Part shown: in pieces, positions 27,110 through 34,901 of the stretch
Numbering within the stretch: position 1 is the stretch's first letter
Layout: each line of letters opens with the position of its first letter
Assembly (NCBI GenBank): GCA_001794825.1
Contig: MGLK01000013.1
Location: forward strand, 1-38,609
DNA: 38,609 bases
Source of the DNA: Caulobacterales bacterium RIFCSPHIGHO2_01_FULL_70_19
GTDB taxonomy: Bacteria > Pseudomonadota > Alphaproteobacteria > Caulobacterales > Caulobacteraceae
Direction of reading: 5' to 3'
Notes under the pieces: model-generated
What the model was told of the DNA's origin: nothing
Seen by the model: only the letters and a program-made list of their open reading frames with translations
Database searches by the model: none
Program-made: the position numbers and the translations under genes

Positions 27110-28174
27110 TCAGCGTGGTGTCGGGGATGCGACATTTAGCGCCGCCCGACGGCGGGACAGCGCCGTGGCGGGGAGGTCTGCGATCACGCGCAACCCTTCC
27201 CGGGCCCAGGTGCGCGTCAGACGGCCGCCCAGCTGGCCTTCGACCGAGAGGGTGGCCAGCTGGGCGCCGAAGCCCGTCCGTTCCGGCTCGCCTTCGACGG
27301 GCGGTCCGCCGTGCTCGGTCCAGCTGAGCACGAAGCGCTCCTCGGTGCGGCGCGTGTCGAGGTCGACCCAGCCGCCTTCGGTCGAAAGCGCGCCGTACTT
27401 GGCGGCGTTGGTGGCCAGTTCGTGGAACAGCAGGGCGACCGAGGTCGCCGCCTGGTCGTCGAAACTGGCGTCGTCGCCGGTGAGCCGCACACGCCCCGCC
27501 CCGTCGGCTCCGGCGTAGGCCTTGAACAGGTCGGTGAGGAAGGCGTGCAGGGTCATGGAGCCGACCGTCGGGCGCGACGACTCGGTGTGGGGCCGGACGA
27601 ACTCGTGGGCGCGGGCGAGGGCGTTGATGCGGGTCCGGACGGCGGTGGCGAAGCCCTTCGCCTCGGGGAAGCGGCGGGCCGACAGGGCGATCAGGGCCGA
27701 GACCACCGCGAAGATGTTCTTGATCCGGTGGCTGAGCTCCTGGCTGAGCAGCTCCTTGGCCTGTTCGATGCGCTTGAGGTCGTCGATGTCGGTGCAGGTG
27801 CCGTACCAGCGGACGATCTGACCGGCCTCGTTGCGCAGCGGCATGGCGCGGCCCAGCGTCCAGCGATAGACGCCGTCGTGCCGGCGCAGGCGGTATTCGA
27901 TCTCGTAGGGTTCGCCGGTCTCCAGCGAGCGGCGCCAGCGCGCCCGGGCGCGTTCCTGGTCCTCGGGGTGGAACATGCCGTTCCAGGCCTCGCCGTCGGT
28001 CGAGCCCTCCGGCACGCCGGTGAACTCGTACCAGCGGGCGTTGTAGTAGTCGTGGAAGCCGTCGGGCCGGGTGGACCAGACCATCTGCGGCATGGCGTCG
28101 GCGATGGCGGCGAGCGCCTCGCGCCGGTCCCAGGCCCGGTCATCGGCGATCTGCGTCTGGTCAGGGTGTCGCAC
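27110..28174 (-). CDS. PAS-domain HWE-family sensor histidine kinase
   Basis: This is a 354-residue soluble kinase. One PAS domain covers about residues 20-135 (IADAMPQMVWSTRPDG, then YNARWYEFTG and FHPEDQ; PAC motif RWYGTCTDIDD). The HWE dimerisation and phospho-acceptor helix is LSQELSHRIKNIFAVVSALI. The catalytic domain has the diagnostic LLFHELATNAAKYGALS (HE) and LSWTEHGGPP (WxE). The GTG start read from 28174 has GAGG eight bases upstream. It has no membrane span, so it senses a cytoplasmic cue such as light, redox or a ligand. The LOV-type photoreceptor cysteine motif NCRFLQ is absent. It is probably transcribed with the downstream receiver gene. Confidence 0.93.
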   Translation of the reverse strand: MRHPDQTQIADDRAWDRREALAAIADAMPQMVWSTRPDGFHDYYNARWYEFTGVPEGSTDGEAWNGMFHPEDQERARARWRRSLETGEPYEIEYRLRRHDGVYRWTLGRAMPLRNEAGQIVRWYGTCTDIDDLKRIEQAKELLSQELSHRIKNIFAVVSALIALSARRFPEAKGFATAVRTRINALARAHEFVRPHTESSRPTVGSMTLHAFLTDLFKAYAGADGAGRVRLTGDDASFDDQAATSVALLFHELATNAAKYGALSTEGGWVDLDTRRTEERFVLSWTEHGGPPVEGEPERTGFGAQLATLSVEGQLGGRLTRTWAREGLRVIADLPATALSRRRAALNVASPTPR

Positions 28175-28259
28175 GCACGGGCCTCAAGCGGCGCCGTGCG
28201 CCTGTCCTTGTGCATTAATGCCAAGATTGTCGAGACGTTGCACGGCGGCCGCGAGGATA

Positions 28260-29438
28260 TCAGGAGGCGGGGCGACCGACCTCCTCGACCTCCATGGCGA
28301 CCACGCCGGGGGCCTCGACCGCTGGCGCGGGACGCGGCGCGGGCGGCTCGAAGGCGGCCAGACGTTCGTTGATCGCCGCGATCTCGGACGGGGTCGGCTG
28401 GCGGCGTCCGCCGAGGGAGGCCACCCCGACGACCCGGGTCTGCCCGTCGATCTCGACCGTCCGCACGGTCGGGTCGGGCTCCGCCTTCGTGCCTGCGGCG
28501 GCGTCGGCGGCCAGCTGCAGGCGGGGGCGGGCGAAACGCGCCTCGTCGATGGCCGGCTCGCGCCCGGCGTAGGCCTGCCGGAAGGCGGCGGGTTCGCCGT
28601 AGACGCCCTTCCAGCGATAGAAGATGTGCGCCCCGATCTGGGTCAGCTTGTTGAGGGTCGGCGCCCACCACGGGCGGACGTAGTCGGCATGGTAGTGGGT
28701 GGCGGTGCCGACGCGGGCGGCGACGTAGCCGGCCAGGGCGCGGTCGGCCACCCGCGCCGCGCGATCCCAGGCCCAGCGCACCGGCGGGTGCGCCAGGGAG
28801 CCGTCACAGGTGAAGCTGAACTGGCAGCCGGTGGTCCGCTCGGCCCCCTCGAAGACCACGCCGCAGATGCTGTTGGCGTAGTTCGGGTCACGGACCCGGT
28901 TGAGCACGACCTGGGCGACGGCCTCCTGGCCCTCGGTGGGCTCGAGCGCCGCCTCGTAATAGATCGCCTGGGTCAGACAGCGGCGGGCGCGGCGGCGGTC
29001 CTCGGCGGTGGCGGGGCGGAACTCGAAAGGTCGGGCGGCCCGCAGCAGGCCCTGCGTCCCCGGCGTGGCGGCGTTGAGGCGGATCGCCTCCAGCCCGTTG
29101 GCGCCGAAGTCCAGCGTGGGCTTGCCGGCGAGGGTCAGGCTTTCCCAGCCCGGGGTCAGGCCGTAGAGCGCCGGGCGGCGCTCGCCCGGATCGTGGCGGA
29201 GGGCGACGGCCAGCTGGGACGGCGTCATGCGGGCGGTGATGGCGGCCAGTCCCTTGTCGGACAGGTCGCCGCGGGTGAGCTGGCGCACCGTCTCGGCGCG
29301 ACGATCGATCTCCGGCCGCGGCGTCGAGGAGGCGGCCATGGCCACGCCGGCCGCGGCCAGCGCCGCCGGCGCCGCCGCGGCGAGGCGGCGGGTCGTCCTG
29401 TTCAGCCCTGCCCAGTCGATGACCAATCCCAGCTCCAT
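28260..29438 (-). CDS. SleB-family cell wall hydrolase (copy 1)
   Basis: This 392-residue protein carries a SleB/Hydrolase_2 domain (about residues 150-270), a peptidoglycan lytic transglycosylase-type fold: CLTQAIYYEAALEPTEGQEA with the presumed catalytic Glu in YYEA, AQVVLNRVRDPNYANSICGV, TGCQFSFTCDGS and VGTATHYHADYV. A hydrophobic stretch near the N-terminus (LAAAAPAALAAAGVAMAAS) is a membrane anchor or uncleaved signal. The C-terminal 120 residues are Pro/Ala-rich and variable. It probably remodels peptidoglycan. It stands 85 bases upstream of the HWE kinase on the same strand and is divergent from the hybrid kinase. A paralogue lies at 34902-36023. Confidence 0.9.
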   Translation of the reverse strand: MELGLVIDWAGLNRTTRRLAAAAPAALAAAGVAMAASSTPRPEIDRRAETVRQLTRGDLSDKGLAAITARMTPSQLAVALRHDPGERRPALYGLTPGWESLTLAGKPTLDFGANGLEAIRLNAATPGTQGLLRAARPFEFRPATAEDRRRARRCLTQAIYYEAALEPTEGQEAVAQVVLNRVRDPNYANSICGVVFEGAERTTGCQFSFTCDGSLAHPPVRWAWDRAARVADRALAGYVAARVGTATHYHADYVRPWWAPTLNKLTQIGAHIFYRWKGVYGEPAAFRQAYAGREPAIDEARFARPRLQLAADAAAGTKAEPDPTVRTVEIDGQTRVVGVASLGGRRQPTPSEIAAINERLAAFEPPAPRPAPAVEAPGVVAMEVEEVGRPAS

Positions 29439-29688
29439 CCGGCGCGACCGCCGCGCCCGTCCATCTGCCGACCAAGCGCGGCGCTTTTCAGGCGAGAAAG
29501 CGTCGTTAGGTCAAGAACAAGGCTTCCCCACCCATGTGGGCAGGGCGGCGCAGGAGTCCAGACCCGCCCTTGCGGGACCGCAGGGGCGCGGGTCAGGGTC
29601 ATGGTCGCTCCGGCGGCCGGTTCCGACCGGAACGCATCCCGGGGACAGGCGTTGCTGTAGGTTCGCGGACGCGCGGAGTGGGGGGTGA
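29439..29688. promoter_or_regulatory. Divergent control region with twin hairpins and an inverted repeat
   Basis: This 250-base spacer lies between SleB copy 1 and the hybrid kinase. Two 14-base hairpins of the same design occur at 29527-29540 (CCCAC-CCAT-GTGGG) and 29563-29576 (CCCGC-CCTT-GCGGG), differing by a base-pair-preserving change in the stem. A GAGTC lies between them. A further inverted repeat, GTTCCG-AC-CGGAAC, is at 29620-29633, 56 bases before the kinase ATG. No gene is apparent. Confidence 0.4.
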
Positions 29689-32600
29689 ATGGGCGCGGTC
29701 ACGGGCCTTCGCAATCTGGTCGACATCGATAGGGGCGTGCGCCGGCTGGCGCGGGTCGGCCGTCGCCCGTGGTGGGCGTCCGTGCTGATCGGCCTCGCCT
29801 GCGCCGCGGCCATGCTGCTGCTGCGCAAGCTGCTGTCAGGCTTCTACGCCGAGGTCACCGGCTTCATGATCCTGCTGCCGGCGGTGATCGCGGCGGCGCT
29901 CGCTGGCGGCCGTATCGCTGGTCTGACCGCGCTGTTCGCCTGCCTCTTCGGCGGCTGGGCCGTGGTCGGCTTCGATGCGATGGGGGCCGGGATCAGCAAC
30001 CGGCTGGGGGTGGTGGCCACGACCAACTTCATCGTCGTCGGCCTGTTCTCGACCGTCGTCGCGGCCTCGCTCCGCAAGACGCTGTGGCGGCTCGACGCGA
30101 CCGTCGAGGACCTGCGGGCGTCCGCGGCCCGGATCGACGAGACCGAGGGGCGGCTGCACCTGATCAGCGAGCTGGCCCCGGTCATGCTGTGGATGAGCGA
30201 CGAGCATGGCGCCTGCGTGCACCTGAACGAGGCGCTGCGCCGGTTCTGGGGGCTCTCCGACGCCGGCGCCGACCTCGACTTCACCCGGTTCCTGCATCCC
30301 GACGACCGCGAGCGCGTGCTGGAGGCGACGCGCGCCGCAGCGGAGGCGCACGGCCCGTTCGAGGTCGAGGCGAGGTACCTCCGCGCCGACGGGGCCTGGC
30401 GGACCCTGCACACCGACGCGCGGCCGCGCGTCGATGCGGACGGCGTCTTCCGCGGCATGATCGGCGTCAACGTCGACGTCACCGACGCGCGGGCGGCGGA
30501 AGCGGCGCTGCGCGAGCGGGAGGCGCAGCTGCAGGCCATGGTCGACCAGGCCTCGGCCGGCATCGCCCGGGTGGCGCTGGACGGCTCGATCCTGAGCGCG
30601 AACGCCCGCTACGCCGAGATTCTGGGCGTGCCCTACGAGAAGGTCGTGGGGCTGACGACGGAGGCGGTCAGCCACCCCGACGACGTCGAGCGAACCCGCA
30701 AGGCGCTGCGCGAGGCCCTGCGCAGCGGCGGCGCCCAGCTGGAGAAGCGCTACGTCCGCCCGGACGGCTCGATCGTCTGGGTGGTGATCAGCATCCGCGC
30801 CCTCACCGGCCCCGGCGGCCTGGTCGAGGACTACATCGCCGTCATCGTGGACATCACCGACGCCAAGACGGCGGAAGCGGCGCTGCGCGAGAGTGAGGCG
30901 CGGTTCCGGCTCATGGCTGACACGGCGCCCTCGCCGGTCTGGCTGACCAACGCCGAGGGCGAGGTCGAGTTCGTCAACAGCGCCCTGGTCGCCTTCTACG
31001 GGGAGTCGGCCGACCGCCTGCTCGGCCATGTCTGGCGCGCGGCGATCCATCCGGACGACGTGCCGCTGGTGGCGGAAGCGCAGGAGGCGCACCGGCCTCA
31101 GCGCGAGCCCTACGGCTTCGAGGTGCGCTTCCGCCGCGCCGACGGGGCCTGGCGGTGGATGCGCGTAGCCGTGAACCCGCGCTTCGACGCCGAGGGCGTG
31201 TTCCTGGGCTACGTCGGCATGTCGTTCGACGTGACGGACAGCCGGAACGCGATCGAGGCGATGGCGCGGCAGGAACGTCGCCAGTCGTTCCTGCTCGGAT
31301 TGATCGACTCGCTGCGGGACCTGACGACCCCCGAGGCGATCATGGCGCGGGTCGAGGAGGTTCTCGGCGCCGAGCTGCGCGCGGCCCGCATCGGCTATGG
31401 CGAGGTCGACCAGCAGCGCGGCCTGGTGTCGATGAGCCGCGACTGGACCACCGGGGTGGCCAGCGCCGCGGGCGAGTTCCGGCTCGAGGATCTCGGGGCC
31501 GGGCTGATCGCCGATCTGGCTGAGGGGCGGACCATCCGCATCGCCGACGTGCGGGACGATCCCCGGACCCGCGACGCCCTCCATGTCTTCGAGCGTCTCG
31601 GCACCCGTTCCCTGATGCGCACGCCCCTGATCCGGGGCGGCCGTCTGCTCGCCTTCCTCTACGCCCACGATTCCGAAGTGCGGGAGTGGACCGACGAGGA
31701 ATGCGACCTGCTGCAGGAAGTGGCCGCCCGCACCTGGGCGGAGATCGAACGGACGCGGGCGGAAGCCGAGATGCGCGAGAGCGAGGAGCGCTTCCGCGCC
31801 ATCGCCGACACGGCGCCCGTGCTGATCTGGGTCACCGGGCCGGACCGCGTGCGCACCTTCGTCAACCAGGCCTATGTCGCCTTCTCCGGCGGCTCCTACG
31901 AGGAGGCGCGCCTGCTCGAATGGCGCGCCATGGTCCACCCGGACGACCAGGAGCGGATCATCGCGGAGTCGCTGGCGGGCGAGGCCTCGGGACAGCCCTT
32001 CTCGCTGGAGGCGCGCTACCTTCGCCACGACGGCGAGTATCGCTGGCTGAAGTCCTTCTCCCGCCCCCGTTTCGGTCCCGGGGGCGAGACCATCGGCTTC
32101 GTCGGGGTGGCCTTCGACGTGACCGAGATGCGCGAATCGCAGGCGCGGCTGCTGGAGTCGGAAACCCGCTTCCGCACCGTTGCCGACAGCGCGCCGGTGC
32201 AGATCTGGATGACCGACCCGGACGGGGAGATCGCCTTCGCCAACCGGCGCTACAAGGCGTTCTTCAACGTGGGCGAGGAGAACCTGGCGCAGAGCTGGGC
32301 CCGGGTCGCGGAGCATTTCGGCCTGCACGACTTCCGCGCCGCCTTCGAGACCGCCGTCGACCTGCGCGACCGGTTCCAGGGGCTGATGGAGATCGACCAT
32401 CCGCAGCTCGGGCGACGCTGGCTGCGCTGCGAAGGGATCCCCCGCTTCGACGGCGCCGGCCACTTCCAGGGCTACGTCGGAGCCAACATCGACATCACCG
32501 AAGCCAAACGGGCGGAGCAGGACCTCAAGCGGATCAACGAACTGCTCGAAGAGCGCGTCGGGGAGGCGCTGGCGGAGAAGGCCAAGGCCGAGGCCGACCT

Positions 32601-33735
32601 CATGCACGCCCAGCGGATGGAGGCGGTCGGGCGTCTCACCGGGGGCGTGGCGCACGACTTCAACAACCTGCTGACGGTCGTGATCGGCGCGCTGGACATG
32701 ATGCTGCGTTCCCCGGGCGATCCGGCCCGCCAGCGCAAGCTGGGCGAGGCTGCGCTCGCGGCCGCGCGACGCGGCGAGGGCCTGACCCACCAGCTGCTCG
32801 CCTTCTCGCGCCGGCAGGCGCTGCGGCCCGAGCCGACCGACCTGAACGCCCTGATCCGGGAGGGCGAGCCTCTGCTCCGCCGGGCGGTGGGCGAAGCGAT
32901 CGAGTTCCGGCTCAAGCTCCGGCGCGGCGGCGCCCGGGTGAACGTCGACCCCGCCCAGTTCGAGGCGGCCCTGCTGAATCTGGTGGTGAACGCCCGCGAC
33001 GCGCTGGGCGACCAGGGGCGCGTCACCGTCCGGACGGAGAGCTGCACGGTGGCGGCCGGCGAGGTCGCGGAACTGCCGGCCGGCGACTTCGTCTGCGTCA
33101 GCGTGACTGACAACGGCGCCGGGATGGATGCCGAGGTCATCGAGCGGGCCTTCGAACCCTTCTTCACGACCAAGGCCGTCGGCAAGGGCACCGGCCTGGG
33201 CCTGAGCCAGGTCTACGGATTCGCGCGTCAGAGCGGCGGGGGCGTGCGGATCGAATCGGCCGTCGGCAAGGGCACGCACATCCGCATCTATCTGCCCCCC
33301 ATCCACCGCCGGGAGGGCGCCCTGCCCGCGCCGTCGGACGCGAGGACGGACGCCGGTCTGGCCGACCGCCGTCTGCTGCTGGTGGAGGACGATCCCGGCG
33401 TGGCCGCGGTCGCGGTCGAACTTCTGGAGACCCTCGGTCTCGAGGTGAAGACGGCCGAGACCGGCGCGCGCGCGCTGGAGGCGCTGGAGGCGGAGCGGTT
33501 CGACCTGATGCTCAGCGACGTGGTCATGCCGGGCGGCATGACCGGGATCGAACTGGCCCGGCGCTGCGCCAGGGACTACCCCGACATGCGCATCGTGCTC
33601 ACCTCCGGCTACGCCGGCGAGGATGTCGACGAGGCGCTGGCCGACGCCCCTTGGCCGTTCCTCCGCAAGCCCTATTCAGGCGAGCAGCTGGCGCAGGTGC
33701 TGGGCGGCGGACGTCGCAGCAAGGACGGCGACTGA
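29689..33735 (+). CDS. Membrane hybrid sensor histidine kinase with five PAS domains and one GAF domain
   Basis: This 1348-residue protein starts with a DUF4118-like block of about four membrane spans (residues 25-130). PAS domains follow at about 151-270, 274-395 and 400-522, then a GAF domain (526-690), and PAS domains at 694-815 and 821-945. Each PAS ends in a VDVTDA-type PAC motif. The HisKA helix has the phospho-acceptor His near 989 in GGVAHDFNNLLTV. The ATPase domain has NLVVNARDALG, DNGAGMD and GKGTGLGLSQVYG. A C-terminal receiver has VEDDPG, phospho-acceptor Asp near 1276 (LMLSDVVMPGG), VLTSGYAG and LRKPYS. The receiver probably passes phosphate through a phosphotransfer protein, or acts back on the kinase. 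GGAGTGGGGGGTGA precedes the ATG. No obvious output partner lies beside it. Confidence 0.95.
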   Translation: MGAVTGLRNLVDIDRGVRRLARVGRRPWWASVLIGLACAAAMLLLRKLLSGFYAEVTGFMILLPAVIAAALAGGRIAGLTALFACLFGGWAVVGFDAMGAGISNRLGVVATTNFIVVGLFSTVVAASLRKTLWRLDATVEDLRASAARIDETEGRLHLISELAPVMLWMSDEHGACVHLNEALRRFWGLSDAGADLDFTRFLHPDDRERVLEATRAAAEAHGPFEVEARYLRADGAWRTLHTDARPRVDADGVFRGMIGVNVDVTDARAAEAALREREAQLQAMVDQASAGIARVALDGSILSANARYAEILGVPYEKVVGLTTEAVSHPDDVERTRKALREALRSGGAQLEKRYVRPDGSIVWVVISIRALTGPGGLVEDYIAVIVDITDAKTAEAALRESEARFRLMADTAPSPVWLTNAEGEVEFVNSALVAFYGESADRLLGHVWRAAIHPDDVPLVAEAQEAHRPQREPYGFEVRFRRADGAWRWMRVAVNPRFDAEGVFLGYVGMSFDVTDSRNAIEAMARQERRQSFLLGLIDSLRDLTTPEAIMARVEEVLGAELRAARIGYGEVDQQRGLVSMSRDWTTGVASAAGEFRLEDLGAGLIADLAEGRTIRIADVRDDPRTRDALHVFERLGTRSLMRTPLIRGGRLLAFLYAHDSEVREWTDEECDLLQEVAARTWAEIERTRAEAEMRESEERFRAIADTAPVLIWVTGPDRVRTFVNQAYVAFSGGSYEEARLLEWRAMVHPDDQERIIAESLAGEASGQPFSLEARYLRHDGEYRWLKSFSRPRFGPGGETIGFVGVAFDVTEMRESQARLLESETRFRTVADSAPVQIWMTDPDGEIAFANRRYKAFFNVGEENLAQSWARVAEHFGLHDFRAAFETAVDLRDRFQGLMEIDHPQLGRRWLRCEGIPRFDGAGHFQGYVGANIDITEAKRAEQDLKRINELLEERVGEALAEKAKAEADLMHAQRMEAVGRLTGGVAHDFNNLLTVVIGALDMMLRSPGDPARQRKLGEAALAAARRGEGLTHQLLAFSRRQALRPEPTDLNALIREGEPLLRRAVGEAIEFRLKLRRGGARVNVDPAQFEAALLNLVVNARDALGDQGRVTVRTESCTVAAGEVAELPAGDFVCVSVTDNGAGMDAEVIERAFEPFFTTKAVGKGTGLGLSQVYGFARQSGGGVRIESAVGKGTHIRIYLPPIHRREGALPAPSDARTDAGLADRRLLLVEDDPGVAAVAVELLETLGLEVKTAETGARALEALEAERFDLMLSDVVMPGGMTGIELARRCARDYPDMRIVLTSGYAGEDVDEALADAPWPFLRKPYSGEQLAQVLGGGRRSKDGD

Positions 33736-33753
33736 CGGGCGCCGGAGCGCCCG
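33736..33753. terminator. Hairpin between hybrid kinase and DUF6481-like gene
   Basis: CGGGCGC and GCGCCCG form a perfect 7-bp stem around CGGA, starting immediately after the kinase TGA. It lies in the 28-base gap between two convergent genes, where a terminator would serve both. There is no T-tract on either side. Confidence 0.4.
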
Positions 33754-33763
33754 CATCGCCGGA

Positions 33764-34126
33764 TCAGCGCTGGCGCGCCTTGCGGGCGGCGTAGCGGGCG
33801 TCGCGCGCCGCCTTCTGCTCTTCCTTGGTGAGCTGCTTGCGCTCCTTGCGGGCCGCGCGCCGGGCGGCCTCGACCGCCTCCTGGGCCGCCTGCTCGGCCG
33901 CCAGGCGGGCCGCTTCCTTTTCGGCCTTCTCGCGACGCGCCTCGGCCTTGGCGAGCTCATGCTGCTGGCGCAGCGCCTCCTTTTCGGCGGCGCGCTTTGC
34001 AGCGAGCTTCTCGAATTCGGGGTCGGGGGCCGCGGGCTTGGGCTTGAAGCGGGCGAGAAGCGCCTTCTTGGCTTCCTGCTGGGCGGCGAGGCGGTCGGTG
34101 AAGGCGGTCTGTTTCAGATCTCTCAT
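33764..34126 (-). CDS. DUF6481-like basic coiled-coil protein
   Basis: This 120-residue protein is made almost entirely of Ala, Lys, Arg, Glu and Gln and is predicted to form one long charged helix or coiled coil (KLAAKRAAEKEALRQQHELA, then KAEARREKAEKEAARLAAEQ). It begins MRDLKQTAFTDRLAAQQEAK, the conserved opening I associate with the DUF6481 family of alphaproteobacteria. Function is unknown; nucleic acid binding would fit its basic C-terminus but is a guess. No clear ribosome site precedes the ATG. A perfect CCCCATATGGGG palindrome lies 87 bases upstream. Confidence 0.8.
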   Translation of the reverse strand: MRDLKQTAFTDRLAAQQEAKKALLARFKPKPAAPDPEFEKLAAKRAAEKEALRQQHELAKAEARREKAEKEAARLAAEQAAQEAVEAARRAARKERKQLTKEEQKAARDARYAARKARQR

Positions 34127-34212
34127 GCGAGGAGTCGTCGTATCCTTGATCGGAGGGCCAGGTGCACCCGGGCGCGGAGCGAGCGGCGCTCAGCCCCGGC
34201 CGGGTCGGCTAA

Positions 34213-34224
34213 CCCCATATGGGG
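34213..34224. promoter_or_regulatory. 12-bp palindrome CCCCATATGGGG
   Basis: A perfect palindrome lies in the 150-base spacer between the small lipoprotein gene and the DUF6481-like gene, both on the reverse strand. It could be an operator for the latter or a short hairpin after the former. No assignment is possible from sequence. Confidence 0.25.
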
Positions 34225-34276
34225 CCGGAAAGCAAGTTTTCGAGACCGCGCCCGGACCGACGGCCCCGAAGGTGTG

Positions 34277-34462
34277 TCAGTTCGGCTTCTCGGCGTGGCC
34301 GACGGCGGCACCGGCGGCCCCTCCGACGGCGGCCCCGACCGGTCCGGCCACAACGGCGCCGGCCACGGCGCCGGTCGCCGCCTTCTGTTCGATCGTCGTC
34401 CCGCAGGCCGTGGCGGCGAGAGCGAGGCCGATGACGGCCAGGGTGGTGCTGAAGCTGCGCAT
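34277..34462 (-). CDS. Small glycine-zipper lipoprotein, 61 aa
   Basis: This 61-residue protein starts MRSFSTTLAVIGLALAATAC; the Cys at position 20 fits a lipobox, so it should be lipidated and anchored. The mature part is a glycine zipper (GAVAGAVVAGPVGAAVGGAA) ending GHAEKPN, like osmotically inducible lipoprotein B-type proteins. The ATG read from 34462 has AGGAG about eight bases upstream, which selects it over a much longer open frame that lacks signals. A role in envelope stress is plausible from the family resemblance. Its promoter must lie in the spacer shared with the divergent SleB copy 2. Confidence 0.75.
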   Translation of the reverse strand: MRSFSTTLAVIGLALAATACGTTIEQKAATGAVAGAVVAGPVGAAVGGAAGAAVGHAEKPN

Positions 34463-34901
34463 GATGGATCTCCTGTGTCGCTTCCAACGCCACCGTGGCG
34501 GCGCGGGTTCCGGCCGGGCGGGCAGTTCAGCGCGACGCGCGGAATCTTGCGCCCGGCTATTCTGGCACTTTCCGGCAGCCCGGATAAGCTGATGTCGCGC
34601 ACTCCCGTGAAGGGCATGTGCATCACAATACAGTAGAACTCGCAGCGACTTGAGACAAAGACCGGGCGAGACGGGAAAAAACTGTCCACATACATCGCGA
34701 GGGCGGGGCGATGTTGCGCCGCACCTGAATCTTGCGAATCGACCACATTGGCGCCACAAACGGCTGGCTAAAGGCGCCTCCTTCGACGTCCCGGCCGTTC
34801 GCCGAGCGTCGTTACACCGCAGCCGGTTCGCGACCCATTCGTCGCCCGGCCGCGAGACTACCCGGGGGCGGCATTGCGCCCTGCCGAACAGGATTGAGCC
34901 C
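34463..34901. other. 439-base divergent spacer upstream of SleB copy 2
   Basis: I see no gene here. GAATC (GANTC) sites occur at 34542-34546, 34727-34731 and 34736-34740. The ten-base string GAATCTTGCG occurs twice on the forward strand (34542-34551 and 34727-34736). A stretch near 34620-34700 is less GC-rich than its surroundings and includes CTGTCCACA, two bases from a DnaA box. A good promoter candidate is listed separately. Confidence 0.4.
34748..34774 (+). promoter_or_regulatory. Caulobacter-type housekeeping promoter for SleB copy 2
   Basis: TTGGCGC (34748-34754), a 12-base spacer and GCTAAAGG (34767-34774) match the Caulobacter sigma-73 consensus TTGACGS-N10-14-GCTANAWC at six of seven and five of seven defined positions. 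Transcription would start near 34780, giving an untranslated leader of about 120 bases. Two GANTC sites lie 8 and 17 bases upstream of the -35. Confidence 0.5.

Noticed and set aside
28212..28221. GCATTAATGC palindrome upstream of the HWE kinase
   Set aside because: Only ten bases with no flanking symmetry; too weak to call as an operator.
29836..33306. Reverse open frame of 1156 codons opposite the hybrid kinase
   Set aside because: It mirrors the repeated PAS domains of the real gene and has no start signal or recognisable fold.
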